Shown piece after piece: positions 22,094 to 33,850 of a stretch of DNA of 64,000 bases. Under the pieces are notes generated by a model. It had not been told where the DNA came from. It was given only the letters and a program-made list of their open reading frames with translations, and made no database searches. Origin of the DNA: Straminergon stramineum. Lineage: Eukaryota; Streptophyta; Bryopsida; Hypnales; Calliergonaceae. The stretch spans positions 35,469,001 to 35,533,000 of the forward strand of contig OY987265.1 in assembly GCA_963920665.1 (NCBI GenBank). The letters are read 5' to 3'. The position numbers and the translations under genes were made by a program. Positions within the stretch are counted from its first letter, which is position 1. The number at the start of each line of letters is the position of its first letter.

Positions 22094-23926
22094 CTATAAG
22101 AAATTAAGGTTCGCATCAAAAGGGACTAAAGCCATCTCATCCATTTCAAACCGTACAGTGCAACAAAATTGTCTGAGCGTATCTGCAGTACGGGATCCTC
22201 GAAAGCGATGGCTCATTACCACATGATGAAACCATCCGCAAGCCTTGGCTATGGTGACTACTCCTGCGCCTTGCACACCTTTGCAATAAGGTATTCTCAA
22301 GCTTCGCAGCATCTGACACTTGCTCATATATTCCAACCCAGTGTCGGTGACCCTGGTAAAAGCCAAGCTGAGATGCGTGAGCCGAGTGCATTTCCGAGCC
22401 AAAACATCTATTCCTTCGTCAGTCACGAAGGAACAATGGTCAAGTACGAGAGATTCTAAAGTAGTAAACCGGGTAACAGCACCCATGTTTGTGATCGCCT
22501 CACATTTCACGATAGTCAGCTGTTTGAGATTCACAACCCCGCTGGCTATGCTGATGAGGCTTAAATCATCAACCGTAGTAAAACTCAAATCAAGAAATCG
22601 TAAAGTGGCGCATAAAGCAATTGCCGAATATCCAATCGCGGTAGGACCAGAACATCCTTGCAGGTCCAAGTGTTCCAATTGCCTGTTCCCGTCCATCAGC
22701 ATTTGCAACTCCATATCTCGAACCCCCCGCGCATGCGACAGCGAAAATTTCCTAAACTCCAATCCACACAATCCAATCTCCGCAAGCCCTTGTCCAGTGC
22801 TCTGGAAATGATCAAGAGCAAGATCCGTAAGAAACTTGCACTGCTGAATCCACGGCAATACCCCCTCGGTAATATTTAACGCATCCAAACGCAGCTTCTG
22901 AAGATGTGGACATTTCAAAATTATCGCCAAAACAGCCGAATCACTCAACCGATTATCACAGCCAAGCTCCAGTAAATTCCTGTTCGCCGTTGCAATAGCA
23001 ACCACGGCATCATCCAACCGATCTTCGTCATCACTTGCAAATACCAAAGAACGCAGCGAACTGCATCGCGAAAGTTCCCGCAGCTTTGCGCTCTTGAATT
23101 TCAACGACACATCTTGAAGTTTGTAACAACCATTCGCAACCGCCTTCAAAGCCAGGTCAATATTCACAGCGCCGAGTTTCAGCACCAGTTTCACCAATCC
23201 TCCACACTTGGAACCAATCACCACTAACCCCGACGAGGTAAACCTAAATCCTCCCTTCAAGCTAAGTTCCTCCAACTCACGTAATTCCCCAATCGCCGCC
23301 AACGACTCATCTCCAAGATTCCTACAATCCTCAAGACCCAGTGCACGCAACTTCGAACACCGCTGAACCAGGACCGCAATTCCGGCGTCGCGAAAGGAAG
23401 GCAGCGACGACAATTGCACCCGCTCCAAATCGGCAAATGCTCCCACCCCGGCCTCCGTCACCTTCCACTGCGCTTGATCAAGATCCCCAATTCGCAACGT
23501 CCTCAACCGAGAGAAGGCCGTGGCGGCCACCTTCAGGTCCTGATCCTCAATCTGGTTCGTGCATTGAGATAAATCAAGCTCCGTGATGTGCCAGAACCGC
23601 TGAGCAATCGGGGAGAGCGACGCAGGGCAGCGCAGGACGAGCTTCTGTGCGCCCCAAGCCACCGCCTCGTTCCAAACCCTGCAAACTAAAGCTGCGGCGT
23701 GGCGATCAATCTCGCTGTCTAAAAATTGCACAATTTGGGATACCAATCCCCCGTCTCGCAATGCCACATCCATAGACCTCTCCTTCTCCCGCAACTCCCC
23801 CTGCCCCTGCACTTGCCCCTGCCCCCCGAAATCGCCATTCTCCCTTTGCGAAAGATTCACGAACTTTGGAATCATCGCATACTCCTGTGCATCGTTTCCC
23901 AAATCCTTCAAGGCCGTGGAGGCCAT
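22094..23926 (-). CDS. F-box/leucine-rich repeat protein
   Basis: An intronless 610-residue frame. The start is the ATG at 23924-23926 (MASTALKDLGNDAQEY); two codons of open frame precede it. A Gly/Gln-rich spacer (about residues 33-43) leads to an F-box at about 58-97 (LVSQIVQFLDSEIDRHAA, LVCRVWNEAV). The rest is a chain of leucine-rich repeats of the Cys-containing, F-box-associated kind, with strands such as LRTLRIGDL, LEELSLKGG, LEHLDLQGC and LTHLSLAFT. Known members of this class are substrate receptors of SCF ubiquitin ligases, with the F-box binding the SKP1-like subunit and the repeats binding the substrate. The substrate here is unknown, and it does not look like a hormone receptor of the TIR1/COI1 type. 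Many antisense open frames overlap it and are shadows. Confidence 0.9.
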   Translation of the reverse strand: MASTALKDLGNDAQEYAMIPKFVNLSQRENGDFGGQGQVQGQGELREKERSMDVALRDGGLVSQIVQFLDSEIDRHAAALVCRVWNEAVAWGAQKLVLRCPASLSPIAQRFWHITELDLSQCTNQIEDQDLKVAATAFSRLRTLRIGDLDQAQWKVTEAGVGAFADLERVQLSSLPSFRDAGIAVLVQRCSKLRALGLEDCRNLGDESLAAIGELRELEELSLKGGFRFTSSGLVVIGSKCGGLVKLVLKLGAVNIDLALKAVANGCYKLQDVSLKFKSAKLRELSRCSSLRSLVFASDDEDRLDDAVVAIATANRNLLELGCDNRLSDSAVLAIILKCPHLQKLRLDALNITEGVLPWIQQCKFLTDLALDHFQSTGQGLAEIGLCGLEFRKFSLSHARGVRDMELQMLMDGNRQLEHLDLQGCSGPTAIGYSAIALCATLRFLDLSFTTVDDLSLISIASGVVNLKQLTIVKCEAITNMGAVTRFTTLESLVLDHCSFVTDEGIDVLARKCTRLTHLSLAFTRVTDTGLEYMSKCQMLRSLRIPYCKGVQGAGVVTIAKACGWFHHVVMSHRFRGSRTADTLRQFCCTVRFEMDEMALVPFDANLNFL

Positions 23927-24170
23927 GATCACGGACCTGCATCAAAATTGCGAAGGACAAGCGAGGATTGAATGGGCAGACATGGGCGGTGCGAGACAAG
24001 AAGAGTCGTGAGAGCCAAATGGCAGCCTCTGTCGACAGATGGATGGACGGAGAGTGCGAACGGATGGAGTGTCTCATTGACGATCTCCGTTGACGTGATG
24101 GATGAAAAAGCGAACAGAATTGGCGGGATCAATATTCAAATTCAAAAATATAAGTAACTACACTGATTAA
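23927..24170 (-). promoter_or_regulatory. 5' UTR/promoter of the F-box/LRR gene; source of copies in the array
   Basis: Sequence directly upstream of the F-box ATG. Segments of it recur further right in the window: GGAGGCCATGATCACGGA and GCATCAAAATTGCG are found at about 50680-50720, AGGACAAGCGAGGATTGAAT at about 40686-40705, and GGATCAATATTCAAATTC at about 43709-43726. It therefore seems to mark the original left boundary of the duplicated block. No TATA box was assigned. Confidence 0.45.
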
Positions 24171-25553
24171 TTTTACTAGTGAAGGGAGGGAAGTGTCACC
24201 TAAAAAAATTGGTGTTGCTCCAAAATTTTATTTTTGTGGGAATTGGTTCAATATAAGAAAATCTCCACCCACTCTGATTCAAATTTCAAAATAGTGTGAC
24301 TTTGGTAAAAGTTAGTGTTATATGCACTACTAGAACAGATCAATGTAAAAAATTAAGTACAATTGTTGCAATAATTACACAAGAATCGTCCCCTTATATA
24401 GAAGTATCTAGAAAGCATTATTTTCATTTGCCAAAATTGGATTTCATATTCAAAAGTGCTAACCTTCCAAATTTTGAATGATTTTGTTAGTATAAGGATG
24501 AATTATGTGACTATTTAAATGGATGAAATTATAACATTGGGTCATGACTTTGTAAATTTGATATAATACAAATAGATAGTAATCAAGAAAGGACTTTACA
24601 CCCACCACCTACGGATGATAGGGTAAATATATCTAATTGTAATAGTATTGCAAACTAGATCCCCTAATATTCTTATTTAAAATCCCTATAGTGAGTTTTT
24701 GAACATGAGAGCTAAGACAATTTGAAGTACCCCTCTTATCAACACTCTACAGTTGAAATATAAAATTCTTTCATAAAGCATACAGAAATACATAAGTAAA
24801 TACGGACAATCTAAAATCTTCTTTCGAGTTGACAAAAAATATATAATGTACAATAAATCAAGTTAATAATAAATACTATGCTAAAATGCTCATTCATATA
24901 CTCATGGGTGTTGTCACCTTATTTTATACAATGTCAATATTGCTCCAAGATACATTACAAGGTCTTAGTACAATCAATGTCTACAAAGAGACATCCCTTT
25001 AACTTCTAAAGAATATTATTTTTATGATGGGATATTTTCTAAAATATTCTAATATTATTAAAATAGTTGAAACAATGTCTAAAATTGACATAAAAAAATG
25101 TAAATTCAACATAGGTGCAAAATCTTGTCTAGTGTCAATTTCTTTTGTGTACTATCTATATACAGAGAGAGTGGAGAATTTACAACTCAAGTTAATTCAA
25201 TTAGACAATATGCCCCAAGATAATAACACCCATTCACACTTATTTGGAAGCTATGCAAATTTGTGAGGAGTACTCTCTAAAATGGCATTTGAAAATTTTC
25301 CAGACTAAATCACTATAATATAGACTACTAGCTATTTTCATATCATCTCAAATAACATTATTATTATCCAGATTTTATCATACTTTCATTAACCTTTGTC
25401 CCCTTTCATCTACATTCAAATGCTCCATATCTAAACTTCATCCAAATGTTCTCACTAATTCATCCAAGATTCATTCCCTGTGTGTGATGTGGTCCGTGTC
25501 GCACTACGGTATTCAAACTCATCTCGCCATCTCGGGCACCTCAAGCTCTGCGA
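24171..25553. repeat. Left flank of array copy A, shared with other copies
   Basis: No gene. About 24330-24660 matches 43850-44060, for example both have ATAGATAGTAAT after an AATATGAGT or AATACAAAT stretch. About 25080-25280 matches 36190-36370 and 46010-46200 (GATAATAACACC followed by TTCACACTT or TTACACTT, and ACTATGCAAAT or GCTATGCAAAT). These are upstream parts of the same duplicated unit. Confidence 0.6.
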
Positions 25554-25560
25554 CATAAAA
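25554..25560 (+). promoter_or_regulatory. TATA-like box of array copy A
   Basis: CATAAAA within GCGACATAAAACATTTTCAT, about 220 bp before the copy A start codon. The equivalent place in copy D is a perfect TATAAAA, and in copy B CATAAAA. The surrounding sequence, ATTTTCATCGCA then GCTCTCACTTG, is kept in all, which supports a shared core promoter. Confidence 0.5.
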
Positions 25561-25779
25561 CATTTTCATCGCACAATTGCTCTCACTTGCTGCTCGCACG
25601 CCTACTTAGCTTGGAAGCTCTTGCACTATTGCTTGTCTCGCCAACAATTTTCTTGCGAATTTGGTCTCCCCGGCTGGACATTCGGTGTCACGAACGCCCG
25701 TACTGTACACTGTTTCAATTGAATGATTTGGTGAATGATTTGATCCTCGATCGTTTCTCCGCGCATCGGCCGATCGATC

Positions 25780-27853
25780 ATGACGTCTTCCGATCCCAAT
25801 ACCGCACGCCTATCGAGAGATGGAGTTGCTCCAAGAGCTTCATGTGCCCTTGATATGCTGCCTGTAAGAGATGGTCCCAATGCAGGTCATGATCTTCGGT
25901 CACAACTGCGTGATAGATGCATGGGAGGGAAGATATTCATTATCTTTCTGTCCATTTTACTCGGAGATGATCGAGCTCTTGAAGAAGGTGTAACTGGCAA
26001 AAAAAGAAAGAGAAGAGGAGGTGCCTGGAGTGGCACAGATCATGACACTATGCAGCTACATGGTGGAGAGCTCGCTAACCCGACGACTACACTCTGGCTT
26101 CCTGAGAATCTGAAAAACAGAGGCGCAACTCTTGCTCGAACTCTTGGCTACAAGAACGGTGTAGACTTATTAAACGTAAGTAACTACTCAAGAAATGAAG
26201 TCATGTGTGTTTGGATCTCAGATTTGCAGACTAAGCTTTGATGAATGATGTCCAGATTGATTTGATTTCATGCATTTGTGATCCTCTTTTTCTCTGCGTG
26301 TGTAATTTATAGAGCATCGATCGATTGTTAATTACTTGTTCGAAATCTAATATATGCACTACTGCATTCTGACAATGGCTTTCGAGAAGATGATCAAATT
26401 TGGGAAGTGATGTCGCTTGTGTTTGGAACGCATATTTGCCAAAGTGAATGATATTTATTTGATCGCATTCATCTGTGATCCTTGGTTAGCTGCGCTTTTA
26501 ACATGCAGAGCATCGAGGGATAGTTCCCGAGTTAGATAGTTATGCGGAATCTCATTTCCAATTTAAATGCAACTCGTGCAGCATATGAAAATGGTTCTCT
26601 ATGAGATCTTGAAATTTGGTGCAAGGGCGACAGATTTAGCAAAGGCATTCGCTAGGATGGAATTTCATCTTGTCACGCATTTGCTCTTGCACCTCGACGA
26701 TCTGCGGTCGACGTTACAAGCAATTGTGAAGGACATGGAAACTAAATTTCCACTCATTGACCCGCTCTTGCCGGAAATTGAACCGAGTGATGGATTAGTT
26801 CCGGGAGCATCATATATCCTTGAACCACAGCCTCCCAGAGTTGGTCCCAATGCTGGTGATTATGAGTTGCAACTTCGTGCTAAGTTTTACGACACAAAGC
26901 AGTTTCATATCTTTATATCCATTTTACTGGGAGAAGATCAACCTTCTGATGAAGAAGCAACTGTACACGACAGTGGAGGTGCCTCGATTGTCACAGATCA
27001 TGACTCTCCGCAGCCACATGGTGGAGAGCTTGTTGCTCCTACGACAACAGTCTGGCTTCCTCAGTATTTGAAGAAGAGAGAGGCAATACCAGACTACGAC
27101 GCTGACCTCTGCATGAGGGTATGTATTCAAAAATACAGTGACGCATGTTTACGGCTCAAATTTCAGCTCTGTAATTGAAATGATTGACGAATTGGATTTC
27201 AATCATTTTGAAGTGCTTGGTTCTCTGCCTGCGTTTGTGATCTACCGAGTATCTGTAGTTAAGTAAGTATGCGGAATCTAAGTTTTCAAACAATGCAACT
27301 CCTGCTGTCGCTGGAAATGGCTGTCAAGGAGGCGACAAGATTTGTGAAGTGTCGTGACTATGTTTGGAACTCAGATTTTCTCGATCTCTATTGAATAAGA
27401 GTTATTGTCCAGATTCACCTGTGATTCTCGGTTCTGCACATGTACATTACCGAATATCGGTAGGTAGTTAGTTACATGAAGTCTGATTTTTTAATTGAAT
27501 TAATGCAACTCCTGCAGGAATTGATTAGGCCGTTCAAAGAGGTGATGAAATGTGGTGCAACGGCAACAGATGTAGCAAAGGCGTTCGCCAGGATGGAAAC
27601 TGACCAAGTCGAGTACTTACTCGTACACCCTGAAGATCTGCGGGCAACGTTACAACGACTCAACACCATTGCTGTGGACGAGGATACTCGAGCACTATTC
27701 AAAATGTTCATGCCAGACCTGGACTTTGACTTACCTTTCGATGCTCTCCCTGATGAGCTCTTGCCTGACATTGAACCGATAGATGACGAATTCATTAGAT
27801 TGACAGTACTCCACCACTTCGGTAAATCTGAGGACAAGCGGCCTGAAAAGTGA
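25780..27853 (+). CDS. Array gene A: unknown plant protein, three exons, M-N-M-N modules
   Basis: Exons 25780-26175, 26582-27118 and 27518-27853 (both introns phase 0, donors GTAAGT and GTATGT, acceptors GTGCAG and CTGCAG) give 422 residues. Exon 1 starts MTSSDPNTARLSRDG and holds module M: a hydrophobic FIIFLSILLGDD, a basic patch KKRKRRGG, and NPTTTLWLPENLK. Exon 2 starts with module N (FGARATDLAKAFARME, then DDLRSTLQAI) and continues into a second M (FHIFISILLGEDQP, TTTVWLPQYLKKRE). Exon 3 is another N (TATDVAKAFARME, EDLRATLQRL) with an acidic tail. No signal peptide, membrane segment or known catalytic motif is evident. KKRKRRGG could serve as a nuclear signal (inference). The start ATG is the first in the conserved frame and is kept in copies B, D and E. 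I do not recognise the family. Confidence 0.7.
26353..26412 (+). pseudogene. Decayed N-type exon in intron 1 of gene A
   Basis: ATGCACTACTGCATTCTGAC followed by AATGGCTTTCGAGAAGATGA then TCAAATTTGGGAAG resembles the start of an N-module exon (ATGCAACTCNTGCAG, then ATGAAR...GAGGTGATGAAATTTGG). The AG acceptor is lost and a stop follows. The same relic sits at matching places in copies B (about 37884), D (about 47425) and E (about 52588). Confidence 0.5.
27293..27350 (+). pseudogene. Decayed N-type exon in intron 2 of gene A
   Basis: ATGCAACTCCTGCTGTCGCT is the exon-start motif with the acceptor AG changed to TG. It is followed by a frame reading LEMAVKEATRFVK, parallel to the first residues of module N. 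Equivalents are at about 38830 (B), 41796 (C, shortened), 48366 (D) and 53512 (E). Confidence 0.55.
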
Positions 27854-28760
27854 TTCTATATCATTCTGTCCTAGGTTACAGGGCATTCTGTAGATGTATG
27901 TCATTATTTATGTCGCTCGAATTGCCCAATTTTTCTGTCATTGGTGGTGGGTGCGACACTAGAAGATTGGCAGCAGGCAAAGGATTGAATGCATTCTCTC
28001 ACGGCAAGAGTCTCAATCTAGCTTCAGTCTCCGAGTGTCAGAAATTTGGATACCTCAGTCTCGCACACTTCGGTGGCCATGAGAGATACAAGAATTACCA
28101 GTTTACGATGGTATTCCGAAAATGATCAACATGGGTAGACGATATTAGAAAATTTCAGAGCAAGACCATTAATATGCTTTCTCTTCTTAAGATTGGCGAT
28201 TTTCAAACATACTCAAGGTAATATTCTTAGGTTGATAATTATTAGATTCATCCCTAGTTTTTCACTGAACATAGGAATGGTATTGCCAGATTGAATGAGT
28301 TTAAGATGAACTATTGAATGATGCCATGAAAACTAAGGTGTTGACAAGTCTATTTTTGCCATGAAATTGAAATAGTTTTGACTTGTTACTCTAATTTCTT
28401 TCAATCAATTTATGTGGAATGCCATAAAACCGCATAGGCCATTTTTTGTAGATAGCATTGAAAACTAAATCAATTTAATAGTGGGAAGCATGCACCAATG
28501 TTTATTCACAAATTGTTTAGGTGTTATTTCCTTAAATTGTAGCATGTAGTACTTCTCTATGAAATTTATGGAGGTCTTTGTATCTATTCTCTTAAATACA
28601 AGTAATTGTGTCAGGGTTGTTTTGTCACATTTCAGGGTACAAATTTTCATTCATTTAATATGCAATTGTACTTATTAAACCTTGGCTAATGTCATCCCCA
28701 CAACTTTTCAATGAAAACCTTGGAGTGTAATCATGAAATTTTTTTGGTGTTGAATGTTTG
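27854..28760. repeat. 3' flank of array copy A
   Basis: The probable 3' UTR, with homology to the flanks of other copies: AGAAGATTGGCAG recurs near 49031, and ATTTCTTTCAATCAATTTAT recurs at about 39626 (with one change) and 49879. An open frame at 27850-28125 is a chance reading of this flank. The right end near 28760 (GTTGAATGTTTGCATTG) matches about 50197 in copy D. Confidence 0.55.
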
Positions 28761-29813
28761 CATTGTAGTAGTATCCATTCTATTTATCAATGGCCACATA
28801 GAGACCTCTATATGACAATATGACTTATGAAGAATATCCTTTTATTATGTTGGATATATAGATTCTAAAATTGTCTAAGTACTATATTATTGAAATTGTT
28901 GGGATGAAATAGAAACAACCGCAAAACAAGAACCCGATGGCAATTCATTGTACAAAGCATGGTTCTTTGCTTCAATTTTAATTTGTATGCCCCCAACAGT
29001 AAGAATATTGCAAACTCTTTTGGGAATCATGAAAGGCACACTATACGTAATTTGGAAGGTCAAAGTGTTGTAGTCAAATCAATATAATGTGGAATATACT
29101 ATTTTCACACAAATTCAAATATTTAGATGTCATCCAACTTTCTCTTACTTTCATTTGCATCAATTGACTTTTCCACCTCTTTTCCACTTCTACCAATATT
29201 TGTGAATCATTTAATAACTAAATTTCTTCTAAGTAAATGTGTACACCAACTAGACCATAATTAGCCAAGAGTCAATCATCTAGTAGGTGATGTAGTCTCA
29301 TACTATTCAAACCATTAAACTATTTGAATTGAATTAAATTATAAAGTATCATGATCTTAACAATCATACACCTCAAATAATTATGTCAGATAGAACATCT
29401 AAGGTAAACTAGCATATGACAGGGAGAATGATTGGTTTGCCTTGTTGGCATTGTTGAAAAATTTATAAAAAAATTCTACACAAACACAAATGTTAAGATT
29501 GGGGTTAACAATTGAAAATTTAATTTTTTGACAAGATATGAATTTGTTCTAAATTTAAAAAGTGTACTACCTAGTTGGCCCCAAAGAATCTCTAGACTAC
29601 CCCAAAACCAACAAAAAGTGTGTCGATAGTAGATGGTTGCTATTATGTGAGCCCAAAGGCATAAGCCTATGAGCCTATAAGACCATACAAATATGTTATA
29701 GGTGTCTATATAATAGAAACCTTCCATGATTATAGCGTAGCTATATTATAGATACCTATATTATAGGTGTTTATATTATAAGTGCCTTCTATAGTTGCAA
29801 CATATATACATAT
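28761..29813. other. Non-coding spacer
   Basis: AT-rich, no gene. About 29220-29350 (ACCAACTAGACCATAA, AGAGTCAATCATCTAGTAGG) matches about 39965-40055 in the spacer after copy B, so the duplicated block extends at least that far. Confidence 0.45.
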
Positions 29814-30526
29814 GGGTCATTGCAAGAAACACAATCCATTTTTTGTAGCATTTTCCATAATACTTTTGTTTTTTGGGGGAGTGTTTTATAATTAGAAAAA
29901 TAATTTTTTTTGAATGAAAAAAATATTTTCAATGTATAAACCTTTAAGAAGAAGGTACCCTAGGAAGGAAACTGTAGAGAAATTCTTGAAATAGGAGAAC
30001 TAGAAAAGTGCCAATTCTCATGAAATTTGGCACTTTCACATTTTAATTGGTAATAAATAGGAAAATAATTTTCTTTAAATTAAAAATTGGACATTTGGGA
30101 AGAATTGATGAAGATAATATTTCAATAAAAGAATGATATTAGAACCATCTTCAATATTCAAAAATTGTGCGCAATGGGAGTGCTATTTGCACTCATGTGG
30201 AGGACATAAAATAATATATTTTAGAATTTCCTTTGTTAGTTACATGATTTCCTAATATACAAATAGACCATGAAAGTTTTAACTCTAGATCATAAAATTT
30301 GGGGACTCCTAACGTAGTGAAAACCCCTAAACTACACATTGTGACAAATTAACAAAAATGATTTTTTTTTATTTCTAAAAAATAAGGGATCAGATTAAAA
30401 TCAAATTAGACATATTACTTAGAAATTTCATGTTCATTGGACTTGTGCTTCAAAAGTTATAGCAAATAACAAAAGCGTCACTCTAATTGTGATGGAAGAT
30501 AGGACCTGTGTTTCTTGCAATGACCC
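29814..30526. mobile_element. TIR element, GGTGATTGCAAG family, copy 2
   Basis: The left end is GGGTCATTGCAAGAAACACA and the right end is TTTCTTGCAATGACCC. TATACATAT lies immediately to the left, and again one base beyond the right end. This fits a 9-bp target duplication, as made by Mutator-like transposases. The length is about 713 bp and it is non-coding. Confidence 0.7.
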
Positions 30527-32379
30527 GTATACATATGCTCAAGGCTCACATGCTTGCATTTTAATGCTCACACACTAGCACCATTGATCCACAATAGTCA
30601 TCTCATTGACTTACTTACATCAACAATTACAATATTTCCTAATATGGCCACAACATGAAGACCTAAAAGAGTCACTTTTTTAGATGAATTTACACTAAAA
30701 AGGTGGATGTTTCTATTATAGTCACTAATCACTCATTATCATCATTCAAGAAATTGATTGTGACCACTAATTCAACCTAATGTAGCCCAAATATTATTTA
30801 CTCATAAAATGTTGTCACAGTTTGATACACAATTATAATAGATCAATCTCCAAATGTTTGTCATGGGTGGTTTGCTTGTCATAGATTGATTTACCTTATA
30901 GGTTATATATTGGTTCTCACTTGTTGATTGCTTACTTGGAAGCTACTACTTGTCTCCAAACAATTTTAATGAGATAGGTAATGGTAGGTCAATACCTACG
31001 TGAGAAATTGATAGGTAGGTATGTTGAAGAAATTTCAATCATGAAATTTAAGTGAATGAAAAACTAGTGACATCAATTATAAATCAACCCGGTTCAATGT
31101 TGAGGATACTACTCAAAATAATTTTGGATATATTTATTAATTCTAGGGATGGAAAATCTATTTTGGATGATTTTTTGATAATAATGGATGAAGTTTGCTT
31201 TATGGATCAAATTTAGATGACATAATGTTTTTTTTGGATGATAATTGGAAATTAATTAGGTAGATGACATTCAATTTTGGATGATCTATGATTTTGCAGA
31301 TGATAAATTGTCCATTTTAGATGATGTTATGTTGTATTGGATGAAATATATTTGAGATGAATTGTGTTTTGGGGGGATAAAATATTGTTTGGATTGGATG
31401 GTTAGATAGTGTGAAGTGTTGCATCTCCACATGTAGGGACTTAATTTGCCAAAAATTGAATGTACATTGTACCTTACTAGCAGCTTTGACATAAAATTAT
31501 TATAACAATTCTTGCCTAATTTTTTAAGAAATTATCCCCTTGTCTTGCTGAATTATTTGGAGATTGTAATTGATTGAGGAAGAATCATGATATTCTTCTC
31601 TAAGGACATGTAATGGTCATCTATGACAATCTTGTCTCAATATTCTTCGCATTTTATGAACATATAACCTCTTGTATATCCTCTTTGAAACATGAAGTAT
31701 CTAAATCTTATCAGATGTCTATACTTTGTTCAATTTTGAATGGTTGCCTAAATAGCATAAATTAAACTTAGTCTTTCCTAAATTGATTTTTGGACTTTAA
31801 TTAAATATTGGGTACTTGAGTACCTAAGTTGCTAGTAAAGTATGGTAAATAAAGTTGGAAATTGGCCAAAAATTCATGCTAAAATTAACAATATTTTTTA
31901 ATGAAAAATGATTAAAAAAATGATAATAAATTGATTATATATTAGTTGGAAATTTACAATAAACAATTGTTAATTAAATAATTGGCAACATATTGCTTTT
32001 CTTCTTTTCATGCAATCATCTGCCTATTTCCTATTGGAAGAGCCCACCATGTTTGCTATTAATTCATGAATGGTACTACTTAGTTGGTGCCAATCTCATT
32101 TGGTGATTCAATTGTTAATACTTTGAAGTGTCTGAGTCTTAAGCAAATAAATGGGATTATTATGTGAGTAGCAAATGGGTAGGCCGGTAATTTGAATTCA
32201 AATAAAGAATTTTGCCCACTCGATCAATAGCAAACTTTTTTTTTTGGATTGTTATTGTCCTTCTCCTATGCATGCTCTCAATTGTGGTGATTGTAGTTCA
32301 ATCATTTGCTTGGTTTTTGAAATTCTAGTCACTCTTGGCATTGTTGGCATTGTTGGCATTCAAATTAAATGTTGGGCAC
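30527..32379. other. Non-coding spacer
   Basis: AT-rich with many GGATGA and TTTTGGATG repeats around 31130-31400, resembling a diffuse simple-sequence region. No gene seen. Confidence 0.4.
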
Positions 32380-33850
32380 CTTAGAATGCAACAATGTTAT
32401 TCTCTGAGCATGTAAACATGAGCCTATGAGCATTGAGCTTAGAAATTTGAAGAATCACTTAAAAATTGAATAATATTTCTAAAAATAGATTCAATTGAAA
32501 AAATTTGGTCCAAATTTACTATTTCTAATAAATTTGAGTACCTGTTACTAAGGACCTATTACTATGGATATCTTGTACTTATTACCTTGGAGTTTATGTA
32601 GAATATAAATATTATGTAGAATTGAGATAAAAATTACAATTTTCAGTATTGTCTAAAATATTAGAAGTATACATTATGAAAATGATGAACTCAATTGATG
32701 TGAAAGATGAATGGAGATGGAAATAAGTTTGTATAGAATATTGGTTGATCATTGTTCTATAACATCATAGGTCCTCTCGGGGCTGATGGGAGGGTATGAA
32801 TAATTTTTTCTTGTTTCGATTTTAGAAAAAAAAAATTTGATAAGAACTGTTTTTATAACTAACAATCTTTGGTATAATGAATTTTATTTTGGATGATTAG
32901 TGTCTTGTAGCATCACGAATCTTCTGAGGGTCAATTGGAGGGTACCATTGATTGGAATTCTTTATATGTGGAAAGAGCTTAGTCACGCTAAATTCCATTT
33001 TTGTTTATCACTATCTTATAGTAGTGTAGAACCTCTCAAAGTCGATGGGGGATACCTACACTTTTGTCTTGATATGCTGATAATTGAACTTGTTAAGATT
33101 TTAGAAGAAAATATTTGGTTGATAGGGATTATTTTTGGAAGGAATGAGCTTAATTACACCAAATTGTTGATTAGTTGATCATTGTCCTCTTTTAGGATCT
33201 CTAGGGGTCTAATTCTCCTATCTTTGATTAAATGGTCCTTTGGTTAATCACTCCCTTTTTATTTCTTGGAACCTCTTAGTGCCGAGATGAGGATCAAGCA
33301 CTTGCCACCTTAATGTGCTACTTATTGAACTTTTCTAGATTTTAAGAAGAAAAAAATTTGGTTATTAATTTGGATTTGTTTGAAATTGACTAAGGTTGTT
33401 CCATTGAGATATAATCAATTCCCTCTTGTTGGGTACCTCCCGGCATTGAGAAGACCCCCCTAGTCGCAAGAAAAAAAAAGTTTATTTATGTATTTTTTTG
33501 TTTTTAAAAAGTTTTTTTTTCTCGTGGCTATGGGGGCTCTTCTTGGCGCCGAGAAGTACCCAACAAAAAGAGGGGAGTGACTATAAAAATCAAATTCTCC
33601 ATGAAGCAACCTCAATCAATTTCAAACAAACCCTAATTAATCACCATTTTTTTTTCTTCTTCAAATTTAGCAAAGTCCAATAAGTAGCACATCAAGATTG
33701 TTTAGAGGATCACAGTAATAGTTCCATGACAATATGTACTAAAATTGACCAAAATTTTTAGATGGAATCTCTAAAAAATGATATGCTCACAAGCTCACAA
33801 GCTTATAAGCTCACGCTCATACACTCACGAAATAACAATCTTGCCTTGGA
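32380..33850. repeat. Foldback-type element with a palindromic centre
   Basis: The right arm (about 33520-33850) is an inverted copy of sequence on the left: TTGTTGGGTACCTCCCGGC near 33428 pairs with the region around 33536-33568, and TGTGCTACTTATTG near 33334 pairs with CAATAAGTAGCACA near 33679. The centre, about 33470-33520, is A/T runs. The left side contains several related units (around 32770, 32930, 33020 and 33270), each with CCTCTYRG, a GGGGG or GGAGGGTA patch and AGAAGAAAA. The outer ends share a motif of TGAGC repeats. Non-coding. Confidence 0.55.

Noticed and set aside
22320..22811. 163-codon open frame on the plus strand, plus several smaller ones over 22.1-24.1 kb
   Set aside because: Shadows of the long F-box/LRR frame on the minus strand.
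24296..25266. Short plus-strand frames (24296-24481, 25024-25266) as genes upstream of copy A
   Set aside because: They lie in duplicated flanking sequence, and the related flanks before copies B and D do not keep them open.
27850..28125. 91-codon frame after gene A as an extra exon
   Set aside because: The matching flanks of B and D do not keep the frame open, and gene A already has a stop at the position conserved in its sister copies.
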